From assembly GCF_026262505.1 (NCBI RefSeq), contig NC_067204.1, forward strand, positions 6,233,797 to 6,297,796: a DNA stretch of 64,000 nucleotides, read 5' to 3'. The notes below the pieces were generated by a model that saw only the letters and a program-made list of their open reading frames with translations, was not told the DNA's origin and did not search any database. Source of the DNA: Trichomonas vaginalis G3. Its lineage: Eukaryota; Parabasalia; Trichomonadida; Trichomonadidae. Numbering within the stretch: the stretch's first letter is position 1; each line of letters begins with the position of its first letter. This document shows positions 18,349-28,501 of this stretch, piece by piece. A program made the translations under genes and the position numbers.

Positions 18349-19172
18349 TATATAGAAAAAAAGAATGCTTTTCAAAATAACAAATAAAATGAAATTATTG
18401 TTGATGCAAAAATTAATTATATCATCGTTTTCATTATTTTTCCATACATAAATAAAGAAATTATAAAAATAGTTATTAAAAATTAGATGTAGTTGATGAT
18501 TTTTGTTAATCTGAATTCAGTTATTTATTATATGTCTATAATACATTTTGTCTCGAGATTTTCATTTCACAAACCTTGATTTTTATCATTTTTAATCTTA
18601 TTTTTTAGTCCAGTATTATATGAATAAATGTAGATTTTTCAGTTTATCTGAAGTTTGAATTGAATTATCTCAAAAAGTAATCTAACACAAAAATTGTTAA
18701 CAAATCGTCAATTCTAATCAGAATCGTTTTATGGAGATATCTTACTTTACCAAAAGTCATTTGAATCTAAATAATTATATTTTTCACTTTGAAAATTTTG
18801 ATTAGTTTACACGTTTTCCATATGACAATTCATGGAAAACCTATTTAATTTTTCTGAATATTCAAATTTTACTCTTGATATATAAAACCTATATCATTTA
18901 TTTTTGTTTCATTTTTTTAAAATTTATCTTGAAAATCTAATAAAGCGTCTTTTTTTGTCTCTCCACCAACAATATTATTAGCTTATGATTTTTATTCTAA
19001 TTTTAATCTAAAATATCTTTTTCTATTATTGAAATTTTGATATTCAACAGTACAGATTGTTTCGAGCTTGAAACTCTAACACATAGTTCAAGAACACATG
19101 TTTGAAAAATATATCAGTATATTCAATATAAATATTTTTAACATAATAAAATCACAGATTATTGTAAAAAAA
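18349..19172. other. AT-rich host spacer
   Basis: AT-rich DNA right of the TIR transposon. No gene, repeat or pseudogene was recognised. Confidence 0.45.
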
Positions 19173-19973
19173 TTACAAAGTTTGGCGTTCAAATATTGAA
19201 CATGGTCGTGGAATTTGAGGGAATTTGAGAACCTCGTCAACTTTAATTCTATGTACTTTTATTGGAACGTTGACCGAAACGCATTTGATAACCGGTGCTT
19301 TCACTTGAGGTGTCTCGGTAGGATGATGATTTAAAAGTATTTCTGGGTCGATTCTATCTGTTTTGATTGGCTGTTTCGTATTTCGTCCTTTTTCGAAGTC
19401 ATAGATATCTTCATCGGTAAACTCTATCATTCCGTTATAGGTGCTTAGGCATCTGTTAAGAGAAAATTTGTTTGTTTTCTTTATGTATGACGCAATTATA
19501 ACCCTATTTTGATTGCAGTAAACAGAAATCCATTTAATTCTTTCGTCTTCTTGTGCTCTAAGTTTTGCTGCAACATCCATTGGATATACACCCTTAAGCA
19601 ACGACTGATATGCAGCGTGATAAGGATCTGATGGCTCTTTAAAATTTGAAATCGGATAGTCTTTACAATTCAAAAACAGTGTATTTGACAAAACTGAACC
19701 CAAGCCATCATCCCATGTTTGCTGAATTGATAATGATAACATAAACTTATATCTTTCAGTTTCTCGGAATGAAGTAAATGGTATACCGATACGGCGTAGT
19801 GCACGGCAATAAGTATATATGATTGAATCATAAACGTCAGCTTTGGATAAAAATTCATCGGCATTGGTTCCGAAGTTTTTGCATGCGCTGATTGACGAAA
19901 TTAAACTGCGACGCTCTGCTCTATTCAATTTCTTTTTTGCAGCTAATTTAATGTAGTCTTTCATGCATTTCAT
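19173..19973 (-). CDS. Unknown protein, 266 aa
   Basis: The product begins MKCMKDYIKLAAKKKLNRAE, has an alpha-helical, aromatic middle (YTYCRALRRIGIPF, SIQQTWDDGLGSVLS, YHAAYQSLLKGVYP) and a C-terminal tail rich in P, V and K. There is no signal peptide, membrane segment or known motif that I recognise. Codon use and length look like a real host gene, standing alone in AT-rich DNA. It may belong to a species-specific family. Confidence 0.6.
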   Translation of the reverse strand: MKCMKDYIKLAAKKKLNRAERRSLISSISACKNFGTNADEFLSKADVYDSIIYTYCRALRRIGIPFTSFRETERYKFMLSLSIQQTWDDGLGSVLSNTLFLNCKDYPISNFKEPSDPYHAAYQSLLKGVYPMDVAAKLRAQEDERIKWISVYCNQNRVIIASYIKKTNKFSLNRCLSTYNGMIEFTDEDIYDFEKGRNTKQPIKTDRIDPEILLNHHPTETPQVKAPVIKCVSVNVPIKVHRIKVDEVLKFPQIPRPCSIFERQTL

Positions 19974-21103
19974 AATTTATTGAAGATAAGTTCAGAAAAA
20001 TAAACTATTCAAAGGTTTATCTATTTTTTTTGAATCTTTTAAATTATAGAGTACTACATAAAGAGTAATTAATTATGGAAATTCCACACGTTAAAAAATT
20101 GACAGATGCACATGATGAAAAATCAAGAATTAACTCACAATATATTTGCACACACCATAATAAAAGTTAAAAAAATCAAGTGTCAAATGGAATAAAAATT
20201 GAATGGTCGATCGAATTAGATGCTAAAATATAATAAAATAGCGATTATATCTAACAAATAAATAATTTATATTTTGGACGATAAAATTGAGGTTGAAATT
20301 CTATTGCCATCTGTTAATTTTCATTTTAATATATAAAACCCGAAATTATACCAACTCTCGAATAAATCACAGATACATTATTAATGATTGATGCATTTTA
20401 AAAAGTGACTCACAATTTTTTTTCCTTCCAAACTCATTTATTTATTTTACATCAGGAAATATTGAATTTTTCATTTTTTTTGAAACAATTTAAACAATTA
20501 TTTCCGAATTCTCTTTTTCAATCCATTTAATTTCGCTACCATTTTTAAATACAAATTTTATTTCATTCAATATATCTTACGATTGATTTCTCTAAATAAA
20601 ATCTTTGGCAAATCATTTCCCAAATAACTGAGATATTTAATTAAATAAACAATGATTAATTAATATACTCACAATGTCGATTATTGATATCTAACTTCTC
20701 TTGTTTAAAGCCGCATTCCAAGTTGAAAAAACAATTTTTTCTTTCTGGTAGAATTCCTCCATGAATTCATTTCTTAACATACAATGAGTGGAATCTTATA
20801 TAATTTATCTCTTGAGAATTCATATTTCTTTTTAATCCTTCTATTCTTGGCTAACTTTACTATTTTTCAAATTCAAATACATGCAAAACATACAATCCAA
20901 CATCACATGTACCCATTCAACATGTTAAAATTTATTTATGATCACAGATAAACAAAAATAGTAAATAAGGTGTCAAAATCCACAATTTAAAGTTAAAATA
21001 TCACGCTTCTTACATGTGTGAGTCTTCTCTTAGCCAAATTGTTTAGATTTATTCCAGAGAAGCCAGTGAAGTAATAAAAAGTGACATATTAGCAGATTGT
21101 TCA
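19974..21103. other. AT-rich host spacer
   Basis: About 1.1 kb of AT-rich DNA. I see no coding signal or repeat. Confidence 0.45.
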
Positions 21104-21361
21104 ATGGAACTTCCTGAAGTTGTTCCATTGAAATTTACCATTGATGATAATTTTCTCAAATCACAGCCTGTTAATAACGAGAAACAATTAAGAGACGCTC
21201 CTGAAAGGTACATTTCGCTAATATCAAATTCTGGCGACCTGCTGTTCGAATCAGTTATGAGTGGATTACCACAGAACTTTATTAGATCAGATGCCGCATA
21301 TATAGTCAAAGATTGCACATGTATGCCTTTTCAAAGAAATAGAACGGATAGGCCTCAATAG
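21104..21361 (+). CDS. Possible small gene or gene remnant, 85 aa
   Basis: The frame reads MELPEVVPLKFTIDDNFLKS and on to CTCMPFQRNRTDRPQ. The same frame is open for some 18 codons upstream of the ATG (EASEVIKSDILADCS), which suggests the 3' end of a longer gene whose 5' part is lost. A minus-strand frame over the same bases looks less protein-like. No family recognised. Confidence 0.3.
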   Translation: MELPEVVPLKFTIDDNFLKSQPVNNEKQLRDAPERYISLISNSGDLLFESVMSGLPQNFIRSDAAYIVKDCTCMPFQRNRTDRPQ

Positions 21362-21629
21362 AATGCTGCGATTTATTTATAATACTTACTTGTTTTGTTG
21401 TTATTAAATAAATATTTGATACTCTACAAATTTTTTCCAAATATTTTATTATTACTTGATTTCATATAGATTTTTTAAAAATTAACCCACAAGAGATAAT
21501 TTTTCTATTGAAAATAACAAATTAAGATAATAAGAAAAATAGATAACAAATTTTATTCGCAATTCAATAATAAAAGTTGGAAAACGCACATATTACATAC
21601 ACAATGGTAGTAACAATTAATAATACTCA

Positions 21630-22376
21630 TCAGGAATCAAGTGAAGAGAGCAATTCTTCAAAAACTCCGGATCGTGTCTTAAAGTGGTCATAGAGAGTGA
21701 GACCACAGACAGGGCAGCCCCAATTACCTGTCTCATTCGCGTGCTTAAGAAAGTTCATCAAATCAAAGCACTGCGAGTGAGTACAGAGACATCCACGCCC
21801 TGGGTATCGGATTTCTTCATTACTAAGAGGACATTTCGTAGTAGTAAATTGAGATCCAATTGGAAGGATCATTGGTGGATGTTCTTCGATAATTTTGTTA
21901 ACTAGGAAAGAATAATTCTGGGACATTCGCCATTGTACTGAAGCAACGACCGTAACAATAAGGTTCATTGTATTGAAGACAAAATGGTTGTCTCCATTTC
22001 TCATTCTGTCAGTAATGTCGATTTCTTGTCCTGTATAAATTATCCCCTGACCATTGATTTCCAGAGGTATAGAAACAATGGCTGGAACTATAGAAAGGAT
22101 GATCTGATTCTCTTCGCCGGTATGATAATTAAATGGACAGTAGATTTTGGCAACGTGTGGTGGCAACTTAAAGCAAATTCGATCAGAGTAAAGTTCTCCT
22201 AGGCATTTAGTTGAAATTACGGAGTACGGAATATCTGGAAAATCGCTTATGGAGTTATATTTCGCAGAACCAGATATTGGTGGCAAAGATGCTGATATTG
22301 ATGCCATGGTTTTAATGGGTGCTTGGACAATAACGGGAGTATCACCTTCTGAAGAATCTGAAGAGCATTCCACCAT
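21630..22376 (-). CDS. SP-RING (MIZ/PIAS-Siz) SUMO E3 ligase
   Basis: Residues about 180-235 form an SP-RING: CPLSNEEIRYPGRG, then CTHSQCFDLMNFL and GNWGCPVCG, matching the C-x2-I-x2-P-x-RG-x2-C-x-H-x-QCFD-x-W-x-CPVC pattern. SP-RING proteins help transfer SUMO to substrates, usually in the nucleus. The preceding 150 residues could be a PINIT-like region. The frame continues upstream through one TAG into the UBL frame at 22410-22847, with no Inr-like motif between them, so this may be the C-terminal part of one 405-codon gene. Alternatively it starts at its own ATG (22374-22376). Confidence 0.8.
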   Translation of the reverse strand: MVECSSDSSEGDTPVIVQAPIKTMASISASLPPISGSAKYNSISDFPDIPYSVISTKCLGELYSDRICFKLPPHVAKIYCPFNYHTGEENQIILSIVPAIVSIPLEINGQGIIYTGQEIDITDRMRNGDNHFVFNTMNLIVTVVASVQWRMSQNYSFLVNKIIEEHPPMILPIGSQFTTTKCPLSNEEIRYPGRGCLCTHSQCFDLMNFLKHANETGNWGCPVCGLTLYDHFKTRSGVFEELLSSLDS

Positions 22377-22409
22377 TCTAGGAGCTTTATTTTTAGATCT
22401 CTTTTGCGG

Positions 22410-22847
22410 CTATATAACTCTAACACTATGACCTATATTCTTCCTACGTTCATCAATACTTTGCGAGGTTGCAAATTGAAATGTTGATTTTTCGTTGGGG
22501 AATTTCATATTCATTGTATTATCTTGATATGTGGCAGATATGTAATTTTCATTTTCGTGTGATAAATTGTTATATCTATATCCGATATTTGATTTTAATA
22601 TTGGGTAATTTAAACTCGATTCACCTATTTTACAAACGATAGATGATTCTCGATCCTTATTGATTTCATTAAGGATGGTCGGATCTGAAAGTTCCTTATT
22701 CTGATGAAAAATCGATAAATTATTTATTGGTAATTTTGTTTGCTCGCAAATGATGGCTTTAAGTGAAGCCACTGTACATCCATCATGAACTGGTATTTGC
22801 AGAGTGTTATTTAGTGGACTGTCGATGTGGATGGTGATGAAGGACAT
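22410..22847 (-). CDS. Ubiquitin-like domain protein
   Basis: Residues 1-75 fit a ubiquitin-like fold: MSFITIHIDSPLNNTLQIPV, VASLKAIICEQTKLPINNL, SIFHQNKELSD. The rest is polar and probably disordered, ending GHSVRVI. I take the ATG at 22847 rather than an upstream TTG. The stop is followed in the same frame by 11 codons and the start of the SP-RING frame. The simplest reading is a UBL-linker-SP-RING protein interrupted by a nonsense codon, a sequencing error or readthrough. A UBL fused to a SUMO ligase would be an unusual architecture. Confidence 0.6.
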   Translation of the reverse strand: MSFITIHIDSPLNNTLQIPVHDGCTVASLKAIICEQTKLPINNLSIFHQNKELSDPTILNEINKDRESSIVCKIGESSLNYPILKSNIGYRYNNLSHENENYISATYQDNTMNMKFPNEKSTFQFATSQSIDERRKNIGHSVRVI

Positions 22848-24084
22848 CGATAACCACTTTTTGAATTTTTTTTCAAAAAATAATTGTTGCAATAAAAAAG
22901 AGTTCCCTCCCTTTTGTACTACTGCTGAAAAGATTTTACTCTTTATTCAAAATTTTATTATCAAAGAATAAATTTCAATAAAATTAGAATAAGCATTATT
23001 AATATAAAATAAAAATAAATCAGAAAAAAAGTGAGTAACGATTTGAAAATTGAGAGAATAAAAAAATGGCTAAAAGCTGTTATTGTTTTCCAATTATTTA
23101 AAATAAAAGTATTGTCTAATGACGATGTGTAAAATCCATAATAAAATTGAGAGGATTGAATTTTGATCAACAAAATCTGACATGACTATACTAAAAAGTT
23201 TTTTTAGTTCATTAATTAAAAATATGCATACGATACGATTTCTTTTCTAATTATTACTTCCATTTTGGGAAATGACTCACACTTACATTCGTAATCAAAA
23301 AACATTGATATCTTATATCTCCTTATCATTTATTAGAATAAAATATTCAAATTGACTCCCAATATGAATTTTGTTAGAGACAATTTCTTTTCGTGGGATG
23401 CAAAATTGACTCAATTTTTATAAAAATGGATACTATGAGATGAATATATTGCGGTTATGCGGTTACGAAAATGAAACCACATCCTCACTCAAATATGATT
23501 TCAGTTCATTTACAATAAAGAAAAATTCATTAATATTTTCGTTATTAACGCGAAAACTCCATCTATCTTTTATAATTAATATTTAACTTTGACTATATTA
23601 TACGAAATATATACGAAATGATTTCGAACTCTATTGATCTGCATATATCTACGTAACAGTTAACTAATTATAAAGAAACACAATACCATTCATTAATTTG
23701 ATATTTCTCTTTATTTTCTTTTGATTAGTTGAATGATATTGTCAATATTTCTCTGAGTTCTGAAACAATCTGAATAAGGATCCAATAATTTGATGACAAA
23801 TATATATATTTATACAACCACAATTGAACAATGAATGATAAAAGTCTTTTATTTTCTAGAATCCATGATCTAAATATGATACCTACTATATGCAGTACAA
23901 ATTATTATATAGTTGAGTATTTATATCCGAATTTTCTGGATTTGATAATTGAATTAGAAAGGATAAATCGACAACAATGCAAAAATATGCTTATACTTTA
24001 TCAGCTATCTATATATAACATATAATGAGTTTTGGAACAATATCAAAAATGAAATTCTAAACGTGCGTTTTAATTTATTTGACT
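22848..24084. other. AT-rich host spacer
   Basis: About 1.2 kb of AT-rich DNA between divergent genes. A 64-codon plus-strand frame at 23831-24025 is hydrophobic and lacks support. No element or repeat recognised. Confidence 0.45.
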
Positions 24085-25698
24085 ATGCTTCCTAAAACGC
24101 GTAAGCCACTCGCATCTTTGCCTGCAAGTCAAATGAATGTCCCAAGAGATCTAAACAGTAAAATGAAGCTTTCTTCGAAAATAGATAAAACTACATCTTC
24201 ATCATCATCTGCAAGTAGCAACGAAGGAAATGAAATCAATGAAAAAGTTAAAAAGCCAAAGCTTAATTTCCTACAAGTAACCCATCACAGAGCTGTAGTT
24301 AAAGTAAACGGAAATGTTTATTATCATATCGATAAAGAGCCAATAGGTGCAGGCGGTACATCTAAAGTTTATAAGGTTGCCAATGCGCACGGCGAAGAAT
24401 TTGCATTAAAAGTCGTAGACTACTCAAATGCCGAAGATAAGACAATTGTCGAAACCTATAGAAAAGAAATTGAGATTTTAGAACAATTTAAGGGCGAAGA
24501 TAAGATCATACAGCTCATTGATAGTGAAATCAATGAATCGAAGCAAAAGATTTATCTTGTTCAAGAGCTTGGTGATGAAGACCTTAAGAAGTTCATGGAA
24601 TCATGTCCAAATGATAAGTTTGACATACAATTAATCCAAAAGATATGGTTTGAAATACTTTCTTCTGTTAAAGTTGTTCATGATAAGTCATATTGCCATA
24701 CAGATCTAAAACCAGAGAATTTCTTGTTTGTAAATGGACGCCTTAAGCTTATCGATTTTGGGATTGCAGAAAAAGTTAATATACACGAAGATACAACTCG
24801 CGTAACAAGAACAAACGCAGTTGGAACTCTAAACTATATGGCACCTGAAACTTTGGATCCTCAGAACCGTAAAGTTGGAAGAACAACAGATGTATGGGCT
24901 TTAGGGTGTATTTTGTATCGTTTAGTTTATCACAAAATGCCATTTCCTCAATCAAAGCCAGAGTTGAAAATTTTGGCAATCACAGGTGGAATGCCATACG
25001 AAGTCGTCTACGATTCAATAGGATATGATGAAGATCCACCAGAATTACCTTTAATTCAACATATCATTCAGCAATGCTTGCAAAGAGATCCAAAATTGAG
25101 GCCAGAGATACACGAACTTCTTAATGAGCCTTTGATTCCACTTCCAGAATCAGCAGAACCAACCAAAGAACAAAATGAATCAGAAATGGAAATGATTCCA
25201 GGAGAACCAGAAGACATAACACCTGAAGAAAAGCTAAATGATGTCGATTCTGTTATTTCTCATGACGAAAGTGATTCTCATCATGAGATTATCGAATCTG
25301 CTCATGAAATAATCGATTACAATGACCCAGAGTTCGTTAATTATAGAAGGTTCCCTGGCTACTTTATATTCCAATTCTTGCTTGAATTCATTAATTTTAT
25401 CCAGGAAAATGTTTCATCTCAACCAACAATGGAAAATGTTTTCAGTTCATTGCACATATCTAAGCTGATTGAAGACTATCATATTGAAGAAATCTCTTCA
25501 AAGTTCTCAATTGCAGATTTTAAGTCGAGATTACTGCACTTGGCTGATCAAATCTTCAATGATTATTCAGATGATGACTTCAACTCTCAAAATACAGGTC
25601 ATACTATTGTTTCTTATCTCACAAAAATGTTTTGTAAGAATCAAGAATTTGATGTTAACTCTGCATTAAGGAAATGGTCATATTATCATCAAAATTAA
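24085..25698 (+). CDS. Mps1/TTK-like dual-specificity protein kinase
   Basis: The kinase domain spans residues about 80-350: glycine loop GAGGTSKVYKV, ATP lysine in FALKVV, catalytic loop HTDLKPENF, DFG in LKLIDFGIAEKV, and GTLNYMAPE. The activation-loop pattern TTRVTRTNAVGTLNYM and FLFVNGRLKLIDFGIA are typical of Mps1/TTK, the spindle-checkpoint kinase acting at kinetochores. The N-terminal 70 residues are basic and serine-rich; the C-terminal 190 are acidic, unlike the long N-terminal extensions of animal TTK. I start at ATG 24085; a TTG two codons upstream is not needed. Confidence 0.8.
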   Translation: MLPKTRKPLASLPASQMNVPRDLNSKMKLSSKIDKTTSSSSSASSNEGNEINEKVKKPKLNFLQVTHHRAVVKVNGNVYYHIDKEPIGAGGTSKVYKVANAHGEEFALKVVDYSNAEDKTIVETYRKEIEILEQFKGEDKIIQLIDSEINESKQKIYLVQELGDEDLKKFMESCPNDKFDIQLIQKIWFEILSSVKVVHDKSYCHTDLKPENFLFVNGRLKLIDFGIAEKVNIHEDTTRVTRTNAVGTLNYMAPETLDPQNRKVGRTTDVWALGCILYRLVYHKMPFPQSKPELKILAITGGMPYEVVYDSIGYDEDPPELPLIQHIIQQCLQRDPKLRPEIHELLNEPLIPLPESAEPTKEQNESEMEMIPGEPEDITPEEKLNDVDSVISHDESDSHHEIIESAHEIIDYNDPEFVNYRRFPGYFIFQFLLEFINFIQENVSSQPTMENVFSSLHISKLIEDYHIEEISSKFSIADFKSRLLHLADQIFNDYSDDDFNSQNTGHTIVSYLTKMFCKNQEFDVNSALRKWSYYHQN

Positions 25699-26073
25699 TT
25701 TTTGTTTCTAAATATTGTTATTTATTAGCTAATTTTTCAAATTGAATTTAATATTAATTGTTTTGTGGAATAATCAATAATAACATTAATTTATAGAAAG
25801 ATTAATGCCATTGTAAGTTGTTATTTTTAGAGTTTATGAAATACGTGATGAAAAATCAATCATTGTATATATCAACATATTAAATTTTCAACATAATAGG
25901 TCCAATTGAAGTGTTTGATATCGAAAATTCTTGAATAAACTTGAAATCAAAAAAATTGGAATCAAAATTTCCAAAAAGATTAAAAAATGGAGACGAGTTC
26001 AATATGACTTTAACGTTTAGCTTGTATTTAAAAAGTAAAAGAGTTATAATAAATATGATTATTGCAAAATTTT
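25699..26073. other. Intergenic region between convergent genes
   Basis: This AT-rich stretch holds the 3' ends of the kinase and proteasome genes. No terminator hairpin or other feature recognised. Confidence 0.5.
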
Positions 26074-26799
26074 TTAATCTTTTTCAGCAACAGCATGGAG
26101 GATTTCGTTAACCTTATCATTAGGAAGCTTGGAGAATTTACTATTGTCTCTTGTCAAAAGAGAAACTTCCACGTCTTGAGCTTCGAAATCAACACCACAA
26201 ACAGTCTGGAGAGTTGAGAGAGTAAATTCGGCGGTAGCCTCTGGTGTCTCGAAGTCTTCCATCTTCTTTTCGAGAGCGCTCATAGCTTCAATTTCTTTGA
26301 CACCGCATGCGACAGCACGGAAACCATTAGAATAGCCAGAAGGCTCAATTTTATAAAGAGCAAATGAATCTGATGGGCCATCTAAGCCAAAGAGAATGGC
26401 TGAAACAGCACTTGGTCTAACGTAAACGAGTTGTGATTCGAGTTGGTGACGCTCTGAAAGCATTTGTGCAAGAATTGAAACTGGAATTGAGAATCCCTGT
26501 TTATATTCGAAATTATTAGCAAAGCTACGAAGAAGCATGACGATAAAGTTAACATCGGAAGGCAAGCCAACAAGGCATGCACCAACGTTATCTGTAATGC
26601 GATACATATGTGTTACTGTACTTGGATCAATAAGTTTATCAGAAACTTTCTTTTGGACAGCGACACAGACTGCATTCTTGCTCTTAACAGCAACAGCGGT
26701 AACTTCTGCCTGCTTCACTGCCTTGAAGGAATATTCCACCTGCCAAAGGCGGCCTTCCGCTGAGAATACAGTGAGGTAGCGATCTGCACCAGACGACAT
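26074..26799 (-). CDS. 20S proteasome alpha subunit, type 6 (alpha1)
   Basis: The 241-residue product starts MSSGADRYLTVFSAEGRLWQ, the alpha-subunit signature (DR..T.FS.EGRL.QVEYA), and has DKLIDPSTVTHMYRITDNVG, matching the PSMA6/alpha1 form (DKLxDxSTVTHxxxIT). GVKEIEAMSALEKKMEDF fits the later alpha-subunit helix. Alpha subunits form the outer gate rings of the proteasome and have no catalytic threonine. Length is normal for the family. Confidence 0.9.
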   Translation of the reverse strand: MSSGADRYLTVFSAEGRLWQVEYSFKAVKQAEVTAVAVKSKNAVCVAVQKKVSDKLIDPSTVTHMYRITDNVGACLVGLPSDVNFIVMLLRSFANNFEYKQGFSIPVSILAQMLSERHQLESQLVYVRPSAVSAILFGLDGPSDSFALYKIEPSGYSNGFRAVACGVKEIEAMSALEKKMEDFETPEATAEFTLSTLQTVCGVDFEAQDVEVSLLTRDNSKFSKLPNDKVNEILHAVAEKD

Positions 26800-27233
26800 T
26801 CACGGTTTTGACACAATTCTCAAAATTGGTCGAATTACTTTCTGCATACCTGATGATTTTTCGTCATTTTCTCTAGCATTTTTAAATAATATGGAATATA
26901 ATGGTCTATTATTCTAAGGAAATATTTGGTTTAGAAACAAATAAAAAAATTCTTGATTTTAATTTCTTCGAATTTCAAGCTCTTTTCTTGTGCACTAAGA
27001 AATATGAGTGATGTGATTTAAAATACATGCTTGCTTATTTATTAAAAGCAAAATTTATGAATAAATATTCAATAAACTTGAATATAAGAGAAATCGGATC
27101 GACTCACAGCCGAGTAGTAAAGATTTAAATTGATTTGATTTGGAATTCGTAAAGATATTATCAATTTTTTTTCTTTTGAGAAGTTGGCAATAAAAAGTAG
27201 ATAAAATTTATTAATAAATAATAAATAGTTTAT
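26800..27233. other. Intergenic region between two minus-strand genes
   Basis: AT-rich DNA upstream of the proteasome gene and downstream of the Fes1-like gene. Nothing specific recognised. Confidence 0.45.
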
Positions 27234-27983
27234 TTACAATCTTGAAACAGTAGTTTGAAGGAGTTCATCATCATCAATTTCCTTCTTATGGGAAAGTAAG
27301 TATTCTTTCATATTAATCTTAGCAAGTTCTGTTTTGTCCATTAGATTCTCTTCATCAAGAATTGAACCAACTGTCCAGCACAATCTTGAGAAAAGAACAG
27401 GGAATTTCTCAGTAATTTCGATGATCTTCTTGAAACCATTGAGAGAGTAAAATTGTTCTCTAAGTGGGACAAAACTACGAATTGCGGAAGAAATCATACC
27501 AACTTTTCTCTTTGCTGGCTTTTCGTCATCTTCGCCATCTAATGTATCAAGAATCTTCTGCATACCGATCTTCTTTAGGAACTTATCTTGTACTTTTGGA
27601 TTATTTTGAAGGGCATTTGAAATAATCCAAGCTGCAGCCATACGTGTCTCAGTGTTAGGATCACGAAGGTATGGGAGAACAATTTCAAATCCATTAAGGT
27701 CGGCAAACCAGTCAGCCTGGTCGAGACCTTCAACAATGTACAAAACTTTATCGAGAGCAAGATGCAAGTCTTCGAGTTTTTCTGGCTTGTTCTCGAGTAC
27801 TTTGACATTCTCCTTTAATACCTTGATTTCATCGGGGAATGCTGTTTCCCAAAGTTCTTTGAATTCTTCATGAGTCATAAGCTTAGCTTTGTCAACATTC
27901 TTGATCTCTTCTGGATTACTATTAGCTACTGACCAGCGAAGAAGTCCCTCAGGTGTGTGCTTGTTGAAATCACGTTCACTCAT
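27234..27983 (-). CDS. Fes1/HspBP1-like Hsp70 nucleotide exchange factor
   Basis: The N-terminal GLLRWSVANSNPEEIKNVDK matches the LLxWSxxNS motif of Fes1/HspBP1. Armadillo repeats follow from residue about 85: ALDKVLYIVEGLDQADWFAD, FEIVLPYLRDPNTETRMAAA, WIISNALQNNPKVQDKFL. These proteins embrace the Hsp70 lobe and release ADP in the cytosol. At 249 residues it is near the yeast Fes1 length. There is no signal peptide, so it is cytosolic rather than Sil1-like. Upstream TCACAAATAA partially fits an Inr. Confidence 0.85.
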   Translation of the reverse strand: MSERDFNKHTPEGLLRWSVANSNPEEIKNVDKAKLMTHEEFKELWETAFPDEIKVLKENVKVLENKPEKLEDLHLALDKVLYIVEGLDQADWFADLNGFEIVLPYLRDPNTETRMAAAWIISNALQNNPKVQDKFLKKIGMQKILDTLDGEDDEKPAKRKVGMISSAIRSFVPLREQFYSLNGFKKIIEITEKFPVLFSRLCWTVGSILDEENLMDKTELAKINMKEYLLSHKKEIDDDELLQTTVSRL

Positions 27984-28501
27984 TTATTTGTGATGTTTTT
28001 TTTATCGAAGATTTTACTCACAATTTTGTGTGGCCGGACACTTAAAAATTTTTGGCAAAGTTTATTTCACATATTACCTTGGCATGCTCTAGAAATGCTA
28101 TATTCATTGTATTTCAATCGCATTATGCATCACAATAAATTTTTCGTTTGAAAAATAACCAAAAAAGTACTATAATGTGTATGTATTTTGTGATCATTTG
28201 TATCTAAACGTCAGATAATACCAATACGATGGTTGACATATCTATTAATTGTTTTTATTTGTAAATATAAGAAGGAATAAGAACAGAGTAATCTTAGTAT
28301 ACTGTTTACAATGATCACATTGAGCAATGTATGAATAGTTTTGATCAATACTAGAGATATGTTTTGAAATATCCATTAAAATTATTATATTTTTTTAGAA
28401 TTTGATGAAAATAAAGTAATAAGTTAAAACAATGATAATCTTTAGGATAAGTAAATACGAAATTCACATTAAAAAGAAATAAAATAGGAAATTATATTCA
28501 A
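27984..28501. other. AT-rich host spacer
   Basis: AT-rich DNA between the Fes1-like gene start and the nicastrin 3' end. No gene or repeat recognised. Confidence 0.45.

Noticed and set aside
22961-23173. 70-codon minus-strand hydrophobic frame
   Set aside because: Low-complexity AT DNA.
23831-24025. 64-codon plus-strand frame
   Set aside because: Hydrophobic, AT-driven, no family, no promoter motif.
24079-24084. Start of the Mps1-like kinase at TTG
   Set aside because: ATG two codons later is sufficient, and TTG starts are not expected in this organism.
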